A stretch of 64,000 bases of DNA from Acerihabitans sp015654925 (GTDB taxonomy: Bacteria; Pseudomonadota; Gammaproteobacteria; Enterobacterales; Enterobacteriaceae), in contig NZ_CP178732.1 of NCBI RefSeq assembly GCF_047324175.1, positions 4,154,001-4,218,000 of the forward strand, in the 5' to 3' direction. Positions 25,991-34,722 of this stretch are shown piece by piece. A program made the translations under genes and the position numbers. Below the pieces are notes generated by a model that saw nothing but the letters and a program-made list of their open reading frames with translations, was not told the origin of the DNA and made no database searches. The stretch's first letter is position 1. The number at the start of each line of letters is the position of its first letter.

Positions 25991-28798
25991 TTAATTAACG
26001 TTCAGCGCGTCATTGACCAGATTTTTTTGTTGTGCCTGGTGCACGGACAAATACCCTACCGCCGGCGAGGCGGAAGCGGGGCGTCCCGCGTAACGTAGCG
26101 ATGCTCCACGAGCGATAACTTCCTGGAAATGATGCTGGCTTGAGTACCACGCACCCTGGTTCAGCGGCTCCTCCTGGCACCAGACAAAGTCTTGCACGCG
26201 GGAGAAGGGCTTGAGGACATCCTGTACCGCCTGGTGCGGGAACGGATAAAGCTGTTCGATACGCACGATGGCCACATCCTGTTGACCGTTTTTGCGGCGT
26301 TGGTCTAATAAATCATAGTAAACTTTACCAGAACACATCACTACGCGCTTCACGCCCTTGGGGTCGAGCTCATCGACTTCGCCGATGGCGGGCAGGAAGC
26401 TGCCGTGGGCCATATCTTCCAGGGACGAGATGGCCATGGGATGACGCAGCAGCGATTTAGGCGACATGACGATCAGCGGGCGGCGCATATTACGCAGCGC
26501 CTGGCGCCGCAGCATGTGGTACACCTGCGCCGGGGTGGACGGAACGCAAACCTGCATATTCTGCTCGGCGCACAATTGCAGATAGCGCTCCAGGCGGGCC
26601 GAGGAGTGCTCCGGCCCCTGCCCTTCGTAGCCATGGGGCAGCAACATCACCAGCCCGCACATCCGGCCCCACTTCTGTTCGCCGGAGCTGATGAACTGAT
26701 CGATAACCACCTGCGCGCCGTTGGCGAAATCGCCAAACTGCGCTTCCCAAATCACCAGGGTGCGCGGCTCGGCGGTGGCGTAGCCGTACTCAAACGCCAG
26801 CACCGCCTCTTCGGACAACACGGAATCCCATACCCGGAACGTGCCCTGGGCATTATGTACATGGGCCAGCGGCGTATACGTAGAGCCGTTTTTCTGGTTA
26901 TGCACCACCGCGTGGCGATGGAAGAACGTGCCGCGGGCGGTATCTTCGCCGGACAGGCGAATCGGTATTCCCTCATCCACCAGCGTGGCGTACGCCAGGG
27001 TCTCGGCCCCGCCCCAATCAAACGGCTTGGTGCCGGCGGCCATCAGGGCGCGATCGTTGTAGATCTTCGCCACGCGCGGCTGCATTTCCACGCCTTCCGG
27101 CACTTCGCTGATACGCCGGGCCAGCTCTTGCAGACGCTTGGGGTCCACTTCGCTGGGATAGGCTTCGTCCCAGTCATGATTGAGGAACCGCGACCAGGTG
27201 AAGGAGTGCATATTCATCGGCCGCCACTCTTTCACCACGCACTCGCCGCGATCCAGGGCGTCGCGGTACAGGTTCACCATTTCCGTGGCGTCTTCCAGAT
27301 TGGCGACGCGATCGCGCTCCAGGCGGTCGGCATAGATTTTGCGCGGCGTCGGATGTTTTTTGATCTTGTGATACATCAGCGGCTGGGTGGCGCTGGGCTC
27401 ATCCGCTTCGTTATGGCCGTGGCGGCGATAGCACACCAGATCGATCATGACGTCGCGCTTGAAGGTATTACGGAAATCCAGCGCCACGCGGGTGACAAAC
27501 GCCACCGCTTCGGGGTCGTCGGCGTTCACATGGAAAATCGGCGCCTGGACCATCTTGGCGATGTCGGTGCAATATTGCGTGGAGCGGGCGTCGTGGGGGT
27601 TGGAGGTGGTAAAGCCCACCTGGTTGTTCACCACGATGCGCACCGTGCCGCCGACATCGTAGCCGCGCGCCTTGGACATGTTCAGGGTTTCCTGCACCAC
27701 GCCCTGGCCGCTGATGGCCGCATCGCCGTGCAGGGTGATGGGCAACACCATCCGGCTGCTCGGCTCATCAAGCCGGTCGATGCGCGCTCGCACCGATCCG
27801 CCCACTACCGGGCTGACGATTTCCAGATGGGACGGGTTAAACGCCAGCGCCAGATGCACGATGCCGCCTTCCGTTTCCACATCTGAGGAGAAGCCCTGAT
27901 GATATTTAACGTCGCCGGTGCCCAGATGCTCTTTATGCTTGCCGGCGAATTCGTCGAATAAATCCTGCGGCTGCTTGCCAAGCACATTGATCAGGACGTT
28001 CAGGCGGCCGCGGTGCGCCATGCCGAGCACCACTTCGCGGGTACCGTTTTTCCCGGCATAACGAATCATCTCTTTGAGCATCGGGATCAGCGCATCGCCG
28101 CCTTCGAGGGAGAAGCGCTTGGCTCCTGGGAATTTGGCTCCCAGGTAGCGTTCGATCCCTTCAGCCGCCGTCAGTTCGCTGAGAAAACGTTTCTTTTCGT
28201 CGGCGCTGAAACTGGGCTGACCCACCACCGATTCGATATGCTGCTGAATCCAGCGTTTCTCTTCGGTATTGGTAATATGCATATATTCGGCGCCGATGGA
28301 CCCGCAGTAGGTCTGTTTCAGCGCTTCATATAAATCCGCCAGCTTCATGGTCTCTTTGCCGATGGCGAAAGAACCCACGTTGAAGGTTTCCTGAAAATCC
28401 GCCTCGGTGAGATTATGAAACGCCGGGTTTAAATCAGGCACGGTTTCCTGCTTCCACAGGCCGAGCGGATCGAGATTGGCATGCTGATGGCCGCGGAAAC
28501 GGAACGCATTAATCAATTGCAGGACTTTAACCTGCTTGGAATCATTGTCCGGGTCGTTGACCGAAGACGTATAACGCGTAGCGTCTTTGGCCAGACGCCG
28601 GAAATAGTCCCGCGTTTTGGAGTGGAGTTGATCGGGGCTGACTCCCGCGGTGGGTAGCTGTTTAAAAATCGTACTCCAGCTATCGTCAACAGAGTCAGGA
28701 TCCGTTAAAAAATCTTCATAGAGCTGCTCTATGTAGGACTGGTTCGCCCCCGCCAGATAGGAGGAATCCAGCCAGGCCTTCATTGCGCCGTTCTGCAT
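25991..28798 (-). CDS. sucA: 2-oxoglutarate dehydrogenase E1 component SucA
   Basis: Thiamine-diphosphate enzyme that decarboxylates 2-oxoglutarate and passes succinyl to SucB. 935 aa (E. coli 933). Visible are the N-terminal E2-binding segment (SSYLAGANQSYIEQLYEDFL), VVLGMAHRGRLNVLINVLGK, the diphosphate-binding GDAAISGQGVVQETLNMS and NNQVGFTTSNPHDARST, and the C-terminal transketolase-like GYEGQGPEHSSARLERYL. First suc gene; a 445-bp gap with short repeats separates it from sdhB. Confidence 0.98.
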   Translation of the reverse strand: MQNGAMKAWLDSSYLAGANQSYIEQLYEDFLTDPDSVDDSWSTIFKQLPTAGVSPDQLHSKTRDYFRRLAKDATRYTSSVNDPDNDSKQVKVLQLINAFRFRGHQHANLDPLGLWKQETVPDLNPAFHNLTEADFQETFNVGSFAIGKETMKLADLYEALKQTYCGSIGAEYMHITNTEEKRWIQQHIESVVGQPSFSADEKKRFLSELTAAEGIERYLGAKFPGAKRFSLEGGDALIPMLKEMIRYAGKNGTREVVLGMAHRGRLNVLINVLGKQPQDLFDEFAGKHKEHLGTGDVKYHQGFSSDVETEGGIVHLALAFNPSHLEIVSPVVGGSVRARIDRLDEPSSRMVLPITLHGDAAISGQGVVQETLNMSKARGYDVGGTVRIVVNNQVGFTTSNPHDARSTQYCTDIAKMVQAPIFHVNADDPEAVAFVTRVALDFRNTFKRDVMIDLVCYRRHGHNEADEPSATQPLMYHKIKKHPTPRKIYADRLERDRVANLEDATEMVNLYRDALDRGECVVKEWRPMNMHSFTWSRFLNHDWDEAYPSEVDPKRLQELARRISEVPEGVEMQPRVAKIYNDRALMAAGTKPFDWGGAETLAYATLVDEGIPIRLSGEDTARGTFFHRHAVVHNQKNGSTYTPLAHVHNAQGTFRVWDSVLSEEAVLAFEYGYATAEPRTLVIWEAQFGDFANGAQVVIDQFISSGEQKWGRMCGLVMLLPHGYEGQGPEHSSARLERYLQLCAEQNMQVCVPSTPAQVYHMLRRQALRNMRRPLIVMSPKSLLRHPMAISSLEDMAHGSFLPAIGEVDELDPKGVKRVVMCSGKVYYDLLDQRRKNGQQDVAIVRIEQLYPFPHQAVQDVLKPFSRVQDFVWCQEEPLNQGAWYSSQHHFQEVIARGASLRYAGRPASASPAVGYLSVHQAQQKNLVNDALNVN

Positions 28799-28983
28799 TA
28801 TGATCCCTTAAGCTGTTTAGCTTCAGTTTTCGCCGTGGTTAACATGTTTGTCGAAACATATAAGCGGTTCAACCGGTGAATTACCTACCCACAGTCGGCG
28901 TAAATAACCGAACCGAAGGAACCTTTGAAAAACGGCTGGTTTCGCTATGGAACCGATAACCGGCTTTCAAAGGCTTCCTATAT

Positions 28984-29027
28984 GCATACTACATGCGTAC
29001 TGCATGCAGACTACATACGTACTACAA
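28984..29027. repeat. Four degenerate 11-bp direct repeats in the sdhB-sucA gap
   Basis: GCATACTACAT, GCGTACTGCAT, GCAGACTACAT and ACGTACTACAA follow each other without gaps. The 11-bp period is close to one helical turn. The repeats lie 186-229 bp upstream of the sucA start, in the region that should hold any internal suc promoter. The rest of the gap 28799-29205 shows no gene or clear site. Confidence 0.75.
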
Positions 29028-29205
29028 TCGCCATGCAAACGCGCCTGGCGCCGGCCACTCCGTGGCCGTTTATACTCTTTATCGTCCCTGGAACACCCCT
29101 GGCGATAACCCGCCGCCGCGTCACGGCGGGCTCTTACGGGCGCTTAACCTGGCACCTTCGCCGGCGCCTTTTGCCGCACTGTCTTGAGCACTGGGCTTGG
29201 CGCTG

Positions 29206-29253
29206 ATTCAGGCACTCATTCAGGCACTCATTCAGGCACTCATTCAGGCACTA
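29206..29253. repeat. Four 12-bp tandem repeats across the sdhB stop codon
   Basis: ATTCAGGCACTC is repeated four times (the last base of the fourth differs). Read on the minus strand in the sdhB frame it gives AGT GCC TGA ATG repeated. The sdhB end Ser-Ala-stop is therefore followed by three further Met-Ser-Ala-stop units and then by ATC AGC GCC. Confidence 0.95.
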
Positions 29254-29960
29254 TGCTGCACCAGCATACTTTTAATATGGCCAATGGCCTTGGTCGGATT
29301 AAGCCCTTTAGGACATACGCTGACACAATTCATAATGCTGTGGCAGCGGAATACGCTGAAAGCATCGTTGAGATCGTCCAGGCGGCTTTCCCTTTCCGTA
29401 TCGCGGCTGTCGATCAGGAAACGGTAGGACGCCAGCAGGCCGGCCGGACCGATGAATTTGTCCGGATTCCACCAAAACGACGGGCAAGAGGTGGAACAGC
29501 AGGCGCACAGGATACATTCATACAGCCCGTCCAGTTTTTCCCGTTCCTGCGGGCTTTGCAAATGCTCGCGCGCCGGCGGATTCCTGCCGTTATTCAATAG
29601 GTAAGGCTTGATCTTTTCATACTGGGCATAGAACTGCCCCATGTCCACCACCAAATCACGCACCACCGGCAACCCGGGCAATGGCCGGATGACGATTTTA
29701 TTGTGGCCTTTACGCAAGGCGGATAGAGGGGTGATGCAGGCCAGGCCGTTTTTACCGTTCATGTTCACGCCGTCGGAGCCGCAAACCCCTTCCCGGCAGG
29801 AGCGGCGAAACGCCAGCGTCGGGTCTTGTTCTTTCAACAGGATTAACGCATCAAGCAGCATCATGTCGTGGCCTTCGCCCACTTCCAGCTGATACTCCTG
29901 CATACGCGGTTTTTCATCAATATCAGGATTATAGCGATAAACCGAAAATTCAACGTTCAT
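29244..29960 (-). CDS. sdhB: Succinate dehydrogenase iron-sulfur subunit SdhB
   Basis: Electron-transfer subunit of complex II with three Fe-S clusters: [2Fe-2S] cysteines in SCREGVCGSDG, [4Fe-4S] in CILCACCSTSCPSFW and [3Fe-4S] in CHSIMNCVSVCPKGLNP. 238 aa, same as E. coli. It follows sdhA after 19 bp. The stop codon lies inside a 12-bp tandem repeat, so the stop is followed by several further stop codons in frame. Confidence 0.98.
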   Translation of the reverse strand: MNVEFSVYRYNPDIDEKPRMQEYQLEVGEGHDMMLLDALILLKEQDPTLAFRRSCREGVCGSDGVNMNGKNGLACITPLSALRKGHNKIVIRPLPGLPVVRDLVVDMGQFYAQYEKIKPYLLNNGRNPPAREHLQSPQEREKLDGLYECILCACCSTSCPSFWWNPDKFIGPAGLLASYRFLIDSRDTERESRLDDLNDAFSVFRCHSIMNCVSVCPKGLNPTKAIGHIKSMLVQHSA

Positions 29961-29979
29961 TACTTTAAGCCCCCAGCCC

Positions 29980-31746
29980 TTAGTAGGTACGCACTTTCGG
30001 CGGGAACGCCGGGCGCAATGTCGGTTGCATATTCACTTCCCGGCGGGTCATGCTGTCGCTCTCGGGCAGATACAGGCTATGGCACAGCCAGTTGGCGTCA
30101 TCACGATCCGGGAAATCGAAGCGGCTGTGCGCGCCGCGGCTCTCGGTGCGGTAATTGGCGGCCACCGCGGTGGAATAGGCCGTTTCCATCAGATTATCCA
30201 ACTCCAGGCACTCGACCCGCTGGGTATTGAATTCGGTGGACGTATCATCCAGGCGCGCATTGTGCAGGCGCTCGCGAATCGTTTTCAATTCCTCCAGGCC
30301 CTTGGCCATAGCGTCGCCTTCACGGAACACCGAGAAGTTGTTCTGCATGCAGGCTTGCAGCGCTTTGCGGATCGCCACCGGGTCTTCGCCGGTACGGTTG
30401 TTATTCCAGCGGTTATAGCGCGCCAGGGAGGTGTTGATCTCTTCATCGCTGGCCTCGCGGAACGGCCCCTGCTCGGTAAGAGACTCCTGTAAATGCATCC
30501 CCGCCGAACGGCCGAACACCACCAAATCCAGCAGCGAATTGCCGCCGAGGCGGTTGGCGCCGTGTACCGATACGCAGGCGATTTCGCCCACCGCGAACAG
30601 GCCCGGAATGACGACGTCATTGCCCTGGGCGTCAACGGTTACCGCCTGGCCGGTGACTTTGGTGGGAATGCCGCCCATCATGTAATGGCAGGTGGGAATA
30701 ACCGGGATGGGTTCCTTCACCGGATCGACATGGGCGAAGGTGCGGGACAATTCCAGGATGCCCGGCAGCCTGGATTCCAGGACTTCTTTGCCCAGGTGAT
30801 CGAGCTTGAGCTTGACGTGCGGCCCCAGCGGCCCGTCGCAGCCGCGCCCTTCGCGGATTTCAATCATAATGGAACGGGCGACCACGTCGCGGCCGGCCAG
30901 ATCCTTGGCGTTGGGCGCGTAGCGTTCCATAAAGCGTTCGCCGTCTTTATTGAGCAGATACCCGCCTTCGCCGCGACAGCCTTCGGTGACCAGCACCCCG
31001 GCGCCGGCGATACCGGTGGGGTGGAACTGCCACATCTCCATATCCTGCACCGGCACGCCGGCGCGCAGCGCCATGCCGATGCCGTCGCCGGTATTGATAT
31101 GGGCATTGGTGGTGGACTGGTAAATACGCCCGGCGCCGCCGGTGGCCAGGATGGTCGCCTTGGCCTTGAAGTAGACCACTTCGCCGGTTTCAATACACAG
31201 CGCGGTACAGCCGACGAACGCTCCGTCCTGGTTTTTCACCAGGTCGAGCGCATACCACTCAGAGAAGATGGTGGTATGGTTTTTAAGATTCTGCTGGTAA
31301 AGGGTATGCAGCAACGCATGGCCGGTACGGTCGGCGGCGGCGGCGGTACGCGCGGCCTGCTCGCCGCCGTAATTGCGCGATTGTCCGCCGAACGGGCGCT
31401 GGTAGATACGTCCGTCATCCAGACGGGAAAACGGCAGTCCCATGTGTTCCAGCTCCAGCACCGCTTCCGGGCCGGTTTTGCACATGTATTCGATGGCATC
31501 CTGGTCGCCGATATAATCGGAACCTTTGACGGTGTCGTACATATGCCACTGCCAGTCGTCCTCATGGGTATTGCCCAGAGCCACGGTAATGCCGCCCTGG
31601 GCGGATACCGTATGGGAACGGGTGGGGAAAACTTTGGAAACCAGGGCGCAGGACAGGCCCATTTGTGAAATTTGCAGCGCGGCGCGCATTCCGGCCCCGC
31701 CTGCTCCGACGACTACCGCGTCAAATTCTCTTATCGGCAAATTCAT
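29980..31746 (-). CDS. sdhA: Succinate dehydrogenase flavoprotein subunit SdhA
   Basis: Oxidises succinate to fumarate with covalently bound FAD. The FAD-binding VVVGAGGAGMRAAL is at residues 11-24, and the histidine that carries FAD is H45 in RSHTVSAQGG. Substrate-site segments include HPTGIAGAGVLVTEGCRGEGG and CHYMMGGIPT. 588 aa, exactly as in E. coli. The start directly abuts the sdhD stop. Confidence 0.98.
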   Translation of the reverse strand: MNLPIREFDAVVVGAGGAGMRAALQISQMGLSCALVSKVFPTRSHTVSAQGGITVALGNTHEDDWQWHMYDTVKGSDYIGDQDAIEYMCKTGPEAVLELEHMGLPFSRLDDGRIYQRPFGGQSRNYGGEQAARTAAAADRTGHALLHTLYQQNLKNHTTIFSEWYALDLVKNQDGAFVGCTALCIETGEVVYFKAKATILATGGAGRIYQSTTNAHINTGDGIGMALRAGVPVQDMEMWQFHPTGIAGAGVLVTEGCRGEGGYLLNKDGERFMERYAPNAKDLAGRDVVARSIMIEIREGRGCDGPLGPHVKLKLDHLGKEVLESRLPGILELSRTFAHVDPVKEPIPVIPTCHYMMGGIPTKVTGQAVTVDAQGNDVVIPGLFAVGEIACVSVHGANRLGGNSLLDLVVFGRSAGMHLQESLTEQGPFREASDEEINTSLARYNRWNNNRTGEDPVAIRKALQACMQNNFSVFREGDAMAKGLEELKTIRERLHNARLDDTSTEFNTQRVECLELDNLMETAYSTAVAANYRTESRGAHSRFDFPDRDDANWLCHSLYLPESDSMTRREVNMQPTLRPAFPPKVRTY

Positions 31747-32094
31747 TTACGCACCCCACACCACGACAGTTCCATAAAGTAAATACACCAACAGGACGAT
31801 AACGATAGCCAGTTGTAGCAACAGGCGCAGCGCCAGCGGTTTGATGTAATCCGTTAGTACCTGCCACATGCCGATCCAGGTGTGCACCAGGATGGAAAAC
31901 AGCGTAAGCAGGGTAAAGACTTTCGTCATGGGTAAAGCGAAAAAACCGCGCCAGACATCATAGGTGATCGCATCCGCGAACAGGATAAATCCCAGGATAT
32001 AGATGATGAACAGGCAGATTACGATGGCGGAAGCTCGTACCAATAACCACTCATGAACTCCGTTACGTCCCAGTGCCGAAGCGTTGCTTACCAT
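31747..32094 (-). CDS. sdhD: Succinate dehydrogenase membrane anchor SdhD
   Basis: One of two membrane anchors that bind haem b556 and ubiquinone. Starts MVSNASALGRNGVHEWLLVRA as in E. coli, with three membrane helices (about 17-37, 58-78, 90-112). The quinone-site region WQVLTDYIKPLALR is present, and it ends YGTVVVWGA. The frame remains open well upstream, but the ATG at 32094 gives the family length of 115 aa. It overlaps sdhC by 7 nt. Confidence 0.97.
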   Translation of the reverse strand: MVSNASALGRNGVHEWLLVRASAIVICLFIIYILGFILFADAITYDVWRGFFALPMTKVFTLLTLFSILVHTWIGMWQVLTDYIKPLALRLLLQLAIVIVLLVYLLYGTVVVWGA

Positions 32095-32477
32095 ACGAGT
32101 ACTCCCGCCAGAATTGACAGCACTATAGTGATCACAAATGTAACATTTGCCGTTAATTTCCCTACGGCCAACGTCTCGTCCAGATAGCCGAAATCCATCA
32201 GCATATGCCGGATTCCGCCCACGGCGTGATAGGCCAGCGCGGTCAAAATGCCCCACATAATGAATTTAACGATGAAGCCGTCCATTATGGCGGCAGCCTG
32301 CGCGAAGCCTTCGGCGGAGGAAAGAGATAAACCCAGTATCCAGAGCAGAATACCGATGGCCACGAACATGATGACACCGCTGACGCGATGAAGAATAGAA
32401 GCTATTGCAGTAACGGGAAACTGGATCGTTTGCAAATCCAAGTTGACAGGCCTTTGTTTTTTCACGGTTTTGCCCAC
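32088..32477 (-). CDS. sdhC: Succinate dehydrogenase cytochrome b556 subunit SdhC
   Basis: Membrane anchor carrying the haem ligand H84 (LAYHAVGGIRH) and the quinone-site residues S27 and R31 (IASILHRVSG), all at E. coli numbering. Three membrane helices. The long upstream open frame has no support. The GTG at 32477 gives MGKTVKKQRPVNLDL and 129 aa, equal to E. coli, but its ribosome binding site is weak. First gene of sdhCDAB-sucABCD, divergent from gltA. Confidence 0.93.
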   Translation of the reverse strand: MGKTVKKQRPVNLDLQTIQFPVTAIASILHRVSGVIMFVAIGILLWILGLSLSSAEGFAQAAAIMDGFIVKFIMWGILTALAYHAVGGIRHMLMDFGYLDETLAVGKLTANVTFVITIVLSILAGVLVW

Positions 32478-32708
32478 ACAGCTATTATTATTTTTCCTTC
32501 CTCCGGTCCTGGCTGGATCAGACAGCGTTAATGGGTAACCATGACACGTCATGTGCTCAATAAACAAATCCCTTGTGCCTAAATGACGCGTTGAATAACG
32601 CTGGGTGCTCCTACTACAGGGACTTCCGGAGACCTTTGAGAAGTATATGGCTTTCACATTATGATTACAATTCCCCTACAATTTGTTTGGTAACATTTGG
32701 ACCGTTTA

Positions 32709-32722
32709 GTGACCTGGGTCAC
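32709..32722. promoter_or_regulatory. CRP-like palindrome between sdhC and gltA
   Basis: GTGACCTGGGTCAC contains the core GTGA-N6-TCAC of a CRP site as a perfect inverted repeat. CRP activates sdh in E. coli. The whole divergent gap (32478-33113, 636 bp) is AT-rich and must hold both promoters. A second small palindrome (CATGAC-AC-GTCATG, 32540-32553) lies nearer sdhC. ArcA sites are expected but could not be fixed by eye. Confidence 0.5.
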
Positions 32723-33113
32723 GAATTTTACATTTACCCTAAATCTATATAACCGTATTGACAAAAAAGCAACAATTCCATTACAAATGGCAACGCCGAT
32801 ATGCTATAACCCATGTAAGTATTGGCACAGAGAACTACCGCCGCGTCAAAGATTATGCAACAGTGTGAAGTGCGTCCTGATCTTCGCGGTCAGGGTGACT
32901 TTATAAATAGCTAAAATTAATATCAGTAAATCTTTAACAACCGAGGATCGCCGTTTTTTCATCCTGAACGGGAATAACTTGCATCATCCTTAAGCTCTGT
33001 ACCCTGCATAACGTTAAGCCGGAGCGATGGGCTGACAAAAAAGCGCAAGGTCCCGCAGGCATGCCGGTAACCTATGGTGGGAGATTTATCATATAAGCGC
33101 TAAGGAGATTATA

Positions 33114-34394
33114 ATGGCTGACAGTAAAGCGACGCTGAACCTACCCGGTGAAGCACCCATAGAACTCGATGTATTGACCGGAACGCTGGGCGCAAAGGAA
33201 ATCGATATCCGTAAGCTGGGCGGCAAGGGTTACTTTACCTTCGACCCAGGATTTACCTCGACCGCATCCTGCGAATCCAAAATTACCTATATCGACGGTG
33301 ACGAAGGCATTTTGCTGCACCGTGGTTTTCCTATTGATCAATTGGCACTACACTCCAACTTTCTCGAAGTCTGCTATATCCTGCTGAACGGCGAATCGCC
33401 GACGCAGGAACAGTATGATGAATTCACGCATATCGTGACCCGCCATACCATGGTGCATGAGCAAATCACCCGCCTGTTCAACGGCTTTCGGCGCGACTCC
33501 CATCCGATGGCGGTATTGTGCGGCGTGACCGGCGCGCTGGCGGCGTTTTATCACGATTCCCTCGACGTCAACGTCGAGCGCCATCGCGAGATCGCGGCGT
33601 TCCGTTTATTGTCCAAGATGCCCACCGTGGCCGCGATGTGTTACAAATATTCCATCGGCCAGCCTTTCGTTTATCCGCGCAACGATCTCTCTTATGCCGG
33701 CAACTTCCTGCATATGATGTTTTCAACCCCGTGCGAAGAGTATGTGGTCAACCCCGTCCTGGAACGCGCCATGGACCGGATTTTGATTCTGCATGCCGAT
33801 CACGAGCAAAACGCCTCCACGTCCACCGTGCGTACCGCCGGTTCTTCGGGCGCCAATCCGTTTGCCTGTATCGCGGCGGGCATCGCCTCGCTGTGGGGAC
33901 CGGCGCACGGCGGAGCCAATGAAGCCACCCTGCGCATGCTGGAAGAAATTTCCAGCGTGGAGCATATTCCGGCCTTTATCGAGCGCGCCAAGGATAAAAA
34001 CGATTCTTTCCGTCTGATGGGCTTTGGTCATCGGGTTTACAAAAACTACGATCCGCGCGCTACCGTGATGCGCGAGACCTGCCATGAAGTATTGAAAGAG
34101 CTGAAGCTATCCGACGACCTGCTGGCGGTGGCCATGGAATTGGAGCATATCGCCCTGCACGACCCGTACTTTATCGAGAAGAAACTGTATCCGAATGTGG
34201 ATTTCTATTCGGGCATCATTCTCAAGGCCATGGGAATTCCTTCCACCATGTTTACCGTCATTTTCGCCATGGCGCGTACCGTCGGCTGGATTGCCCATTG
34301 GAAAGAGATGCATGACGACGGGGTAAAAATCGCCCGTCCGCGCCAGCTCTACACCGGTTATGACAAACGCGAGTTTACTTCGCAGATTAAGTAA
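33114..34394 (+). CDS. gltA: Citrate synthase GltA (type II)
   Basis: Condenses acetyl-CoA and oxaloacetate, the entry to the TCA cycle. Gram-negative hexameric, NADH-inhibited type with the N-terminal regulatory region (about 1-60). Catalytic segments are WGPAHGGANEA and FGHRVYKNYDPR, followed by YPNVDFYSG with the catalytic aspartate. 426 aa against 427. ATG at 33114 follows AAGGAG 7 bases upstream. Monocistronic, ending at the terminator at 34422. Confidence 0.98.
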   Translation: MADSKATLNLPGEAPIELDVLTGTLGAKEIDIRKLGGKGYFTFDPGFTSTASCESKITYIDGDEGILLHRGFPIDQLALHSNFLEVCYILLNGESPTQEQYDEFTHIVTRHTMVHEQITRLFNGFRRDSHPMAVLCGVTGALAAFYHDSLDVNVERHREIAAFRLLSKMPTVAAMCYKYSIGQPFVYPRNDLSYAGNFLHMMFSTPCEEYVVNPVLERAMDRILILHADHEQNASTSTVRTAGSSGANPFACIAAGIASLWGPAHGGANEATLRMLEEISSVEHIPAFIERAKDKNDSFRLMGFGHRVYKNYDPRATVMRETCHEVLKELKLSDDLLAVAMELEHIALHDPYFIEKKLYPNVDFYSGIILKAMGIPSTMFTVIFAMARTVGWIAHWKEMHDDGVKIARPRQLYTGYDKREFTSQIK

Positions 34395-34421
34395 CCCCGC
34401 GGCCGTGCCGGTTTGCCTAAG

Positions 34422-34449
34422 AACGCCGCTTAATAACGCGGCGTTTTTT
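34422..34449 (+). terminator. Intrinsic terminator after gltA
   Basis: Stem AACGCCGC/GCGGCGTT with an 8-nt loop (TTAATAAC) followed by TTTT, 27 bp after the gltA stop. Confidence 0.9.
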
Positions 34450-34483
34450 ATGGGGCGCAGGATAACAGGGGAATATGCCGGTC

Positions 34484-34690
34484 TCAGCCGGCGGCGATCC
34501 GGTAACGCGGTGCGGATGCGGCGGGCGAACGCCAGCGCATAGACGCCGTCGCCATGCGGACACAGGGTATCCACCCGCACCGTTAGGCGTTCCCCCGCTT
34601 GATACCCACCGGCGATATTGGCCGAACTGACCCGTTGCAGCAGGGCTTGGCCATTGACGCAGCTTCGCCCAAATCGGCATTTGACTCCAT
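34484..34690 (-). pseudogene. pxpA: Remnant of 5-oxoprolinase subunit pxpA
   Basis: The place directly after pxpC is where E. coli has pxpA (about 244 codons). Here only about 207 bp remain. From the ATG at 34690 the text reads M-E-S-NADLGE, the N-terminal motif of the LamB/YcsF family. A one-base frameshift follows, and the next frame reads LLQRVSSANIAGGYQAGE (family N-terminal region). This runs straight into VDTLCPHGDGVYALAFARRI, which belongs to the C terminus, so about 170 codons are missing in between. The last codons return to another frame (IAAG-stop). Two frameshifts plus the internal deletion make function impossible. Confidence 0.9.
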
Positions 34691-34722
34691 GCAATCCCCC
34701 CGCTTGCTCCACCCCCTTTGGG

